Source of the DNA: JAKPRU01 sp029568995
GTDB lineage: Bacteria; Hinthialibacterota; Hinthialibacteria; Hinthialibacterales; JAKPRU01
Assembly (NCBI GenBank): GCA_035430965.1
Contig: DAOMHQ010000160.1
Span: 1-11,970 of the forward strand
Direction of reading: 5' to 3'
DNA: 11,970 nucleotides
Both the position numbers and the translations under genes were made by a program. Below are positions 1-5,212 of this stretch, piece by piece (the first letter of the stretch is position 1; the number at the start of each line of letters is the position of its first letter). The notes under the pieces are model-generated. The model saw nothing but the letters and a program-made list of their open reading frames with translations, was not told the origin of the DNA and did not search any database.

Positions 1-2
1 GC

Positions 3-158
3 GACTCCGGCGGAGCCGGTGATTGGGAACAAGAAAGCATCGTGTCTCGCGCGATAGGCGAAGGAGTGCCGGATGTGCACAACCCCCTCTCTGTCTCCCC
101 CACACTTTGGGCGAGAGGTCCCTCCCCCGAAGATCGGGGGAGGTCAGGTGGGGGTTGA
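3..158 (+). CDS. Possible 3' end of an upstream gene (partial, uncertain frame)
   Basis: An open frame enters from the left edge and stops with TGA at 156-158. Its first ~25 codons have ordinary-looking usage and encode a mixed-composition peptide containing GDWEQESIVSRAIGEGVPDV. The last ~27 codons lie entirely inside the palindromic repeat at 79-158, so the repeat appears to supply the C-terminus and stop codon. A second frame (starting at base 1, stop at 55-57) is also open and would end before the repeat, and a third stops at 20-22. The window cannot decide which, if any, is real. No domain is recognisable. Confidence 0.25.
   Translation, partial: DSGGAGDWEQESIVSRAIGEGVPDVHNPLSVSPTLWARGPSPEDRGRSGGG
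79..158. repeat. Dispersed palindromic repeat, full-length copy
   Basis: The left arm reads ACAACCCCCTCTCTGTCTCC and the right arm ends GGTGGGGGTTGA. The arms are reverse complements with mismatches. An inner hairpin, CCTCCCCCGA/TCGGGGGAGG, sits near 121-142. The same GGGGGAGATACAGAGGGGGTTGA type of arm recurs at 1013-1056 and 6953-6993, so this is a dispersed family. This copy is the longest and has both arms. There is no transposase, target duplication or T-tract, so I treat it as a REP/MITE-like non-autonomous element. Confidence 0.75.
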
Positions 159-238
159 CCGGATCGCACAAGACTCCTCGCCATGACGGTTGCAGGCGAG
201 CTTTCTTAGGAGGAGCCGCCCGGAGTCTGCGTAGGGCC

Positions 239-303
239 GCGACGTGGCGATCTCAGGCTCGCTCGTTCGAACAGCCGGATTGCCACGCTTCGCTCGCAAT
301 GAC
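239..303. repeat. Dispersed inverted repeat of the 'SLRAKRGNP' type
   Basis: The left arm is GCGACGTGGCGATCTC (239-254) and the right arm is GATTGCCACGCTTCGCTCGC (278-297), followed by AATGACG. The arms are imperfect reverse complements. This resembles the repeat consensus TCATTGCGAGCGAAGCGTGG, known from many unrelated bacterial genomes, where it yields spurious peptides such as SLRAKRGNP. The recognition rests on recall of that motif. Function is unknown. Confidence 0.65.
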
Positions 304-390
304 GATATGGTAAAGACTATTCGGTTACACAACATTAGGATACTCATTACTCCACAGTCCGGTAACATGCCCCTGTTCCATCCATCCTCT

Positions 391-435
391 CCGTCCCATC
401 GGTCCCATGCGTCTCATTTGTCCCATTCTGTCCCT
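391..435. repeat. 9-nt tandem repeat, consensus NNGTCCCAT, five units
   Basis: Successive 9-base units read CCGTCCCAT, CGGTCCCAT, GCGTCTCAT, TTGTCCCAT and TCTGTCCCT. Positions 3-9 are conserved and the first two vary. The same 9-nt grammar recurs at 983-1009 and 7052-7078. In any frame it encodes a three-residue repeat and does not break reading frames. Confidence 0.75.
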
Positions 436-499
436 CCTTTCTCTTATTTCATCCTTCATCCTTCCTTACAAAATCCTCTCCTCTCAGCATAATGCCGCC

Positions 500-2458
500 A
501 TGCCAAACGATCCGATCTCCTTTCGCAGGCTGGCCCCGGAGATCTTCGACAAGAATTGGGATACCCTCGCGTTCTATCATCCCGATGTCGCAGATTCCAT
601 CCGGTCCATTCTCGGTCCGAGCGATCCGCAATTGGCGCAGATCCCCCCGATCAACGGCATTCGCGATGCTCTGATTGACCGAGCGGAAAACCGAATGACA
701 GCAATCTCCGAGGATGGCCGAACTGTTGAAATCATCGGTCCGCAAATCCGCAAGTCTGTGGAACTGGAGATCGGACGCATTCTCACTGGCTCCAGTCCGC
801 ATGTCCTGGTTCTCTTCTCCTGCGGGGATTTCTCCTGTCTGGACTTCTGCCGCGAACACGGCGGTCTGGGCAATCGCATGGTCTTCATTCTTGAGATGCG
901 GGTGATGCTGTTTCTGGCGGCACTGGCGATGAGGGATCTGACCGAATTCCTGTCTCATCCCAATGTCTTTCTTGAGCAAATGTCTGTCCACCCTGTCCAC
1001 TCCGTCCAGCCAGCCTCCTCTCCCCCAGGATTGGGGGAGATACAGAGGGGGTTGACTGCGAGGCTCTCCGACCAGGCCCTCTCTCTGCTTCCCCCCAACG
1101 ATTTCACCGGCACAGCGGGAGCAGGCTTCTTTGATCCCTCCGACCGGGACGCTTATCTGAACGCAGTGCGCCAGGCTTTCACCCTCACCGCCGAACAACA
1201 TCGCAACTTCACGCCGAAATATGAGCATTTCCTGAGTGGACTGGATATACCCAGACCCCATCCCCTACGCAGAATCTGGGGCTATGCCGTGGCCCCGGAG
1301 CGGATGGTGTACTCGATCCATCTGGAAATGCTCCGAGCACTCTTCGCGGGTTTTACGGCGAACGGAATGGAGGCTCGCCTGTGGATAGAGCAGCGGGAGC
1401 GCTGGTCCACACGACTCAGGATGATCCGGGACACGGTGCTATTCGAGCCGGATATTTTCTTGTTCCTCAATACGGTTCCCGACCTGGTCTTTCGGATGCT
1501 GTATGGCCCGGACAAGCCTGTCCGGCGTCCGAGGATTGTGTGGCTGGTGGATGAGTTCGCCTTCTCCCCCATTGGTACGGCGGAGGGGCTTGGACAATGG
1601 GACCATGTCTTCGCCATGGACCCCGAATATGTGAGCCGTCTGCGCGGACGGGATCTCGGTTCCGTGCATTACCTGCCGGTCGCCGCCTCGATTCAACAGA
1701 AGGGCACGGTGCGGGAATGCTATCGCCACCCGATTTCATTTGTCGGTTCCGTCGTGGATCTTTCCGTAGTGCTGAACAACCTCAGCTTCAATGATCGAGC
1801 CTGGTTTGAGGATCTGGTTTCACAGGCTGAGGCCGGACAGACTCTCTTTGAGGTCTTACCGGACACGTTTGAGTCGATTCCGCTTGACCTGATCCGTGCA
1901 TCAGAGCGATATGCTGCCGAGGTCCGAAAACCGTTCTTGCGGGGAGTTGCAGCCTTGAGATATCTTCTCTCGGTGGAAGCAAACACACGCAAACGGGTGC
2001 GTGCTGTTCAGACCCTGTTACCACATGGTGTGGCGGTCTATGGTCCCCCGGACTGGCCTCGCCTGCTGCCTTCCGCCGCCCGGGATGCCTATCGCGGCCC
2101 GCTTGCGTACTCCGAACTCCCGGATCTTTTTGCCAGTTCGCAGATTAATCTCAATCTCCACAGCCTTCAATGTCCTAACTCACTGAATCCTCGTGACTTC
2201 GATGTTCTTGCTTCAGGTGGTTTCTTGCTCAGTGATTATGTCTCGGAGGCCGATAGCGGGATGCTTGTTGGCCGCACTCACGCCGTCTTCTTCAAGGACG
2301 AAACCGATCTTCTTGAAAAGACCTCCTTGTTCCTGGAAGATGAAAACCAACGCGACCTCATTGCCGATCGCGGTCATCAACATGTGCTTGAAAACCATCT
2401 CCTGCCCCACCGCGCAGCGGAGATGATGAAACAATGCGGTCACGAGGCAGATCGCTGA
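500..2458 (+). CDS. CgeB-like glycosyltransferase (GT-B fold) with repeat-derived insert
   Basis: 652 residues; probably a nucleotide-sugar-dependent glycosyltransferase acting in the cytoplasm on a glycan or protein. The C-terminal ~110 residues resemble the glycosyl transferases-group-1 domain of CgeB-like proteins: SSQINLNLHS, then NPRDFDVLASGGFLLSDY (about residues 545-580), which normally binds the donor. The middle part (about 320-410) has the CgeB-like pattern DLVF...RIVWLVDEF...DHVFAMDPEY...VHYLPVAAS. The first ~300 residues match no family I can name. Residues 162-186 are encoded by two dispersed repeats (see separate entries). The frame remains open upstream to an ATG at 407, but that extension lies in the 9-nt repeat and gives a low-complexity hydrophobic leader, so I prefer ATG 500. 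No Shine-Dalgarno site precedes either start. The stop lies 2 bp from the convergent hicB stop. Family confidence is good; substrate is unknown. Confidence 0.85.
   Translation: MPNDPISFRRLAPEIFDKNWDTLAFYHPDVADSIRSILGPSDPQLAQIPPINGIRDALIDRAENRMTAISEDGRTVEIIGPQIRKSVELEIGRILTGSSPHVLVLFSCGDFSCLDFCREHGGLGNRMVFILEMRVMLFLAALAMRDLTEFLSHPNVFLEQMSVHPVHSVQPASSPPGLGEIQRGLTARLSDQALSLLPPNDFTGTAGAGFFDPSDRDAYLNAVRQAFTLTAEQHRNFTPKYEHFLSGLDIPRPHPLRRIWGYAVAPERMVYSIHLEMLRALFAGFTANGMEARLWIEQRERWSTRLRMIRDTVLFEPDIFLFLNTVPDLVFRMLYGPDKPVRRPRIVWLVDEFAFSPIGTAEGLGQWDHVFAMDPEYVSRLRGRDLGSVHYLPVAASIQQKGTVRECYRHPISFVGSVVDLSVVLNNLSFNDRAWFEDLVSQAEAGQTLFEVLPDTFESIPLDLIRASERYAAEVRKPFLRGVAALRYLLSVEANTRKRVRAVQTLLPHGVAVYGPPDWPRLLPSAARDAYRGPLAYSELPDLFASSQINLNLHSLQCPNSLNPRDFDVLASGGFLLSDYVSEADSGMLVGRTHAVFFKDETDLLEKTSLFLEDENQRDLIADRGHQHVLENHLLPHRAAEMMKQCGHEADR
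983..1009. repeat. 9-nt repeat inside the CgeB-like gene, three units
   Basis: The units TCTGTCCAC, CCTGTCCAC and TCCGTCCAG follow the intergenic NNGTCCCAT repeat. They are in register with the codons and encode SVH-PVH-SVQ. A palindromic repeat copy follows immediately, so two repeat families sit side by side inside the gene. Confidence 0.7.
1013..1056. repeat. Palindromic repeat copy inserted in frame in the CgeB-like gene
   Basis: A 9-bp perfect stem (1019-1027 with 1032-1040, loop GGAT) is followed by ATACAGAGGGGGTTGA. This matches the arm of the 6953-6993 copy base for base over its last ~20 positions. Here it is read as codons for a peptide containing SSPPGLGEIQRGLT. The equivalent DNA at 79-158 and 6953-6993 lies at or outside gene ends. 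Confidence 0.8.
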
Positions 2459-2460
2459 GA

Positions 2461-2678
2461 TCATCCGGTCTGATATAAAAGGGGACGATAGGTCGGTTCG
2501 GGGATCGGACGGCCTTCCTCTCTTGCTGTTTCCAGCCAGGTTGCCTTTGCGCAAAGGCCTCTTCCAGTGCCTGTACAGGCGTTTCTCCGAACGCGGAACA
2601 ATACGGAAGATCGGGAATATCGGCGATATAACCGTTATCCTCTTCGCTGTAAAAAACGTTGATATGGTAATCTTTCAT
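2461..2678 (-). pseudogene. hicB: HicB antitoxin, frameshifted
   Basis: HicB antitoxins bind and neutralise the HicA mRNA interferase, and many also repress their own operon. The first 42-44 codons from ATG at 2678 give a canonical HicB N-terminus: MKDYHINVFYSEEDNGYIAD, then PDLPYCSAFGETP and ALEEAF. Just after this the frame is lost. The conserved remainder, WLETAREEGRPIPEPTYRP, continues in another frame and stops with TGA at 2461-2463. Restoring one base near 2549-2555 gives a ~73-residue protein, normal HicB length. Without it, translation runs on to about 2358 through the end of the convergent gene with no family similarity. The break coincides with a perfect 16-bp palindrome, GCCTTTGCGCAAAGGC (2543-2558). 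The ATG overlaps the hicA stop (ATGA). Assembly error is the main alternative. Confidence 0.85.
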
Positions 2679-2950
2679 CGTTCATCCTCGAATTTGAGGT
2701 GGTACTTTTCGACAAGTCGCAGGAATTGCCGAACTTGGTACGGTTTCGCTTTGCCCCTGACATTCTGCAGATTGATCAGCTCATCAATTCCAGGATGTTT
2801 CAGAATATGATGACTCCCGCGTGTTCGCGCAATAATGAAGCCGAGTGCCCGTGCCAGATTGATGAACTCGTCAAACCGAATATCCCCGGCATTCCGAAGA
2901 ATCTGCCCTAGCCGTTTTCTTTTGTTCCATTCAGGAATTCCTGCCGGCAT
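2675..2950 (-). CDS. hicA: HicA toxin (mRNA interferase), start codon disturbed
   Basis: HicA toxins are small double-stranded-RNA-binding-fold proteins that cleave mRNA. The family core is intact: RLGQILRNAGDIRFDEFINL, the conserved-histidine segment RGSHHILKHPG, then ELINLQNVRGKAKPYQVRQF and LRLVEKYHLK. HicA proteins usually begin MNxKxL. Here the matching ATG (2928-2930), 7-8 nt after an AGGA/GGAATT site, is followed by an extra G, so it is one base out of frame with the body. The first in-frame ATG in the transcript is at 2950. It gives 91 residues with an eight-residue leader (MPAGIPEW) and no evident Shine-Dalgarno site. A further in-frame ATG at 3028 is excluded because it lies upstream of the promoter at 2995-3024. 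hicA precedes hicB, the common order. The toxin body looks active if translated. Confidence 0.85.
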   Translation of the reverse strand: MPAGIPEWNKRKRLGQILRNAGDIRFDEFINLARALGFIIARTRGSHHILKHPGIDELINLQNVRGKAKPYQVRQFLRLVEKYHLKFEDER

Positions 2951-2994
2951 GAATTCGTGATCGCACTCGGTGTTGATCCGATAACCGCTCGCGT

Positions 2995-3024
2995 AGTATA
3001 TCAGAAACGGACTGATTCTGTCAT
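2995..3024 (-). promoter_or_regulatory. sigma70-type promoter for hicAB
   Basis: On the minus strand a -35 ATGACA (3019-3024, 5/6 to TTGACA) is followed after exactly 18 bp by TATACT (2995-3000, 5/6 to TATAAT), with an extended -10 TGA. Transcription would begin near 2988, about 38 nt before ATG 2950 and 58 nt before ATG 2930. The same TGATATACT element occurs before both secreted-protein genes. Confidence 0.6.
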
Positions 3025-3173
3025 TCATTCCCCGTACAATATGTTCAAACCATTGTTAAGGCGTTCGAGCCTCAAGTGAGTCGTCGCTCCGAAGGGGGAA
3101 CCGGCCTGTCGCTCCTGAAAGATTTCATTTTGGAGAAGCGGGGATATTTGTATTTCTCTTCGGGTGATGGTTG

Positions 3174-3182
3174 TGTTAGAAT
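3174..3182 (+). promoter_or_regulatory. Possible extended -10 promoter for the STAS-like gene
   Basis: TGTTAGAAT matches an extended -10 (TGn then TAGAAT, 5/6 to TATAAT). No good -35 is seen at 16-18 bp. It lies ~90 nt upstream of the preferred start codon. Weak evidence. Confidence 0.3.
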
Positions 3183-3275
3183 TGGTAATGACCGTCGTTT
3201 CCTATCCGGTAGTATGGCCTTCAACCTGCCGGGTGTTCAAATGGAGTTCGGATTTCCTGAGAAGAGGTGATGAAA

Positions 3276-3659
3276 ATGGAAATCAAGGTTTGCGAGTTAG
3301 TTCCGTCAGCAGCGACCCGCACACGGGGCGGGGAAGCTATCGAGGCGCTCAAAGACCGAATTCGGGGGCAGGAACTGACCGACCTCGTGATTGACTTTTC
3401 CGGATTCCGGATCATGCCCGGATCATTCGTTGATGAAGTCACATATAAGTCCCAACAGATCCAGCAAGAAACCGGAATCCGAGTCACCTATCGAATCGAC
3501 AATGATGTAACTCTCATGAAGTTGGCGCGGTCGGCCGGATTGCGTGGACTAAAACTGAGCTACCTCTGGCAGAATTCGAATGAACCTGCCGATGTGGAAC
3601 CGATCGCGTTAAGGGAGCCGGAGTGGGATGCCCAGCGGGAAGAGATAATGACACCGTAA
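3276..3659 (+). CDS. STAS-like (DUF4325-type) small protein
   Basis: 127 residues from ATG 3276. The central segment LVIDFSGFRIMPGSFVDEV (about residues 37-56) fits the STAS-like DUF4325 pattern, where a strand ending in DFxG(V/F) is followed by a small-residue turn and S-F-(A/V)-D-E. An upstream SxxTRTRGGEAIEAL stretch also fits that family. Such domains are small alpha/beta proteins, often thought to act as regulatory or protein-interaction modules; the exact role is not established. Start choice: GAGG at 3264-3267 lies 8 nt before ATG 3276. The GTG at 3267 and ATG at 3270 overlap or abut that site and are less likely. There is no signal peptide or membrane segment, so it is probably cytosolic. 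The C-terminal ~30 residues are acidic and unlike any family I know. It converges with the XPB-accessory gene (23-bp gap). No histidine-kinase or phosphatase partner is visible. Confidence 0.7.
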   Translation: MEIKVCELVPSAATRTRGGEAIEALKDRIRGQELTDLVIDFSGFRIMPGSFVDEVTYKSQQIQQETGIRVTYRIDNDVTLMKLARSAGLRGLKLSYLWQNSNEPADVEPIALREPEWDAQREEIMTP

Positions 3660-3682
3660 TCCGTCGGTCTCTGCCGCACAAT

Positions 3683-5173
3683 CTATGCCCTCTCCCTCTT
3701 CCCCAATCTCACCACCGGAGTCAGCCCCAGCCGTTCGAGCGTCTCAATCAACTGCTCGATTTTTTCAGGCTCTGCTGCTAACAGGGTTGGACCAAGGCGT
3801 TCCCGGATATATCCTTCCGATTCGGAGATATGCAAGACTTCCTCGGCGACCCCTGCATCCCTGCATCGAAGCAGCAGAACCTCCTCGACCTCAATCCGTC
3901 CGTAGGAATGAAACCACTCACCGAGTGAGAATTGCACATTCTGCGGGATGCGATTCCCGGTGAGATCCCCAATACACCTCCGGATCTCCTCTCCGGACAG
4001 CCCGTCTTTCAATCCTCGGATGATGGATTCCCGGTTCAGTCGGTAGATCGAGACGACATCCGTATGATCGTGATCCGCAAAGCGTTCAATCTCCCAGAGC
4101 CGATCCAGGGGAGTATTGGGAGAAACCATCAGCTCGAAATTGGGCTGAAGTGTCCCGAAAACGGTTCCCGGTTCAGCAATTTCTTTCTCTCCTGTTTCCC
4201 AGGGAGGGGGTGCGGAGGTCCGAACAGCAATAAGCCCTCCCGCCTGGCGGGAAATCCGAACCAGGCCGAACCACGAAAGCCAGACCGCCAGGGTCCCCCG
4301 ATGCCCCGTTGCCGATGATGGAGAGATTCTCCATGGAACCTGCTCGCTTTCCCCTCCATAAACCGCACAGAACAGGGGGATATACCAGGAGGGATATCGG
4401 ATTGCTGTGGAATGGACAAATCGATTCCAGAGACCTTTTCTCAATGTCCCCCGATCCTCCCGCAGCCATTCAAGGATCTCATGGGTGATTCGCAGTTCCC
4501 CTTTCCACCGATCGATCAGCCCGGACTGCCATCCTGCATCCAGCAGGAAATCCGCAACGGCCTGGGGATCGATCATGTTTGGGATGGAATTGGGGGGAAA
4601 TACGTCATTCGGCAATTCGCTCAGCCATTGCTCCAATTCTCTTTTGCCTAGCCCGTTCCCCGGATTCTGGCGAAATCGTCCTTTTTGAATGGCGGCCAAT
4701 AGCCGAAACTGCATCAGGAGAATTCGCTTGGTTCCTCCCCACAGTCTTTCTTCCTCCAATGACGGTTCGTTCGGTTCAAGATCCAGAAGGGTGTCTCGAA
4801 TCGCGGGGATGATTTCTTCCGGAATGATTGGCTTGGAATTCTCATCGGGAAAGCGGAACAGAAGCCCTGCGTGGTACAGGGCATCGAAATTCTGAGCGTG
4901 TTCCGGAAAATCTTCCCATTGGGACCTTCCTGGAAATCCCTGTCCGGATTCATCCTGCAACACAATCAGAAATCCCAGCAGTCCCATGGCTTCCTTGGGG
5001 AGTGCACGGACGATCCTCCGGATGAAATTCTCGTCTCGATACTGAGCCAGGACCTGCGCGGAAAGAGATCGCCGGGAGGGCGATGCAATCGAGCCGGATC
5101 GTCTCGCCAGTTCCTGAAGGTCCTCAAGGCCCAGCCGTATCAGTATGTCCAGAAGCGTGTACGAGTCCCCCAT
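3683..5173 (-). CDS. XPB/Ssl2 N-terminal-domain-like protein, putative XPB partner
   Basis: 496 residues from ATG 5173. The C-terminal third (about residues 336-455) fits the XPB/Ssl2 helicase N-terminal-like domain (Helicase_C_3 in Pfam): GTLQPNFELMVSPNTPLDRL, IYRLNRESIIRGLKDGLSGE, then IPQNVQFSLGEW. The first ~60 residues (LLDILIRLGLEDLQELARRS) are helical and fit the usual start of such helicase-associated proteins. There is no Walker A or DExH motif, so it is not itself a helicase. The next gene upstream encodes the XPB motor on the same strand, and the two are probably co-transcribed. Actinobacteria carry a comparable pair (Rv0861c/Rv0862c in M. tuberculosis, from memory). Start: GGAG (5180-5183) lies 6 nt before ATG 5173, whereas the in-frame ATG at 5185 has no such site. 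It probably assists XPB on DNA, but its activity is unproven. Confidence 0.8.
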   Translation of the reverse strand: MGDSYTLLDILIRLGLEDLQELARRSGSIASPSRRSLSAQVLAQYRDENFIRRIVRALPKEAMGLLGFLIVLQDESGQGFPGRSQWEDFPEHAQNFDALYHAGLLFRFPDENSKPIIPEEIIPAIRDTLLDLEPNEPSLEEERLWGGTKRILLMQFRLLAAIQKGRFRQNPGNGLGKRELEQWLSELPNDVFPPNSIPNMIDPQAVADFLLDAGWQSGLIDRWKGELRITHEILEWLREDRGTLRKGLWNRFVHSTAIRYPSWYIPLFCAVYGGESEQVPWRISPSSATGHRGTLAVWLSWFGLVRISRQAGGLIAVRTSAPPPWETGEKEIAEPGTVFGTLQPNFELMVSPNTPLDRLWEIERFADHDHTDVVSIYRLNRESIIRGLKDGLSGEEIRRCIGDLTGNRIPQNVQFSLGEWFHSYGRIEVEEVLLLRCRDAGVAEEVLHISESEGYIRERLGPTLLAAEPEKIEQLIETLERLGLTPVVRLGKRERA

Positions 5174-5179
5174 TGGTTT

Positions 5180-5183
5180 CTCC
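5180..5183 (-). promoter_or_regulatory. Shine-Dalgarno site deciding the accessory-gene start
   Basis: GGAG on the minus strand, with a 6-nt spacer to ATG 5173. It overlaps the first codons of the alternative start at 5185. Confidence 0.55.
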
Positions 5184-5212
5184 ATAGAAGCATGTGAATG
5201 GAATCCTGAATC

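Larger units (their letters stand above)
159..499. other. Gene-free repeat mosaic upstream of the CgeB-like gene
   Basis: I see no convincing gene in these ~340 bases. Short open frames here have the composition of repeats (for example CHASLAMTIW on one strand and SLRAKRGNP on the other), a peptide pair typical of spurious ORFs over dispersed repeats. The stretch holds a palindrome at 239-303 and a run of 9-nt repeats at 391-435, followed by pyrimidine-rich DNA up to the next gene. I found no clear sigma70 promoter or Shine-Dalgarno site. Confidence 0.6.
2951..3275. other. Divergent gene-free region between hicAB and the STAS-like gene
   Basis: These ~325 bases contain the hicAB promoter on the minus strand (2995-3024) and a possible extended -10 for the + strand gene (3174-3182). 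The only open frame of note (64 codons, 3076-3270) has no family resemblance and no good ribosome site, and would stop inside the Shine-Dalgarno region of the next gene. I see nothing else. Confidence 0.5.

Noticed and set aside
23..368. Overlapping short open frames on both strands
   Set aside because: Their peptides (CHASLAMTIW, SLRAKRGNP) come from dispersed repeats and are typical spurious ORFs.
391..435. CRISPR-like array
   Set aside because: The period is 9 nt with no spacers and there are no cas genes. The Thr/Pro-linker repeats were rejected as CRISPR for the same reason.
407..499. Longer start (ATG 407) for the CgeB-like gene, which would give a hydrophobic leader
   Set aside because: The extra codons come from the 9-nt repeat and pyrimidine-rich DNA, so the apparent signal peptide is an accident of composition.
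449..1261. 270-codon open frame on the minus strand
   Set aside because: Antisense to the CgeB-like gene, no recognisable family or ribosome site; a shadow frame.
2468..2480. TGATATAAAA as a + strand promoter
   Set aside because: It lies in the hicB coding end (LLYQT codons on the other strand) with no gene downstream on the + strand for ~800 bp.
3076..3270. 64-codon open frame before the STAS-like gene
   Set aside because: No ribosome site or family similarity. It overlaps the likely promoter and Shine-Dalgarno region of the next gene.
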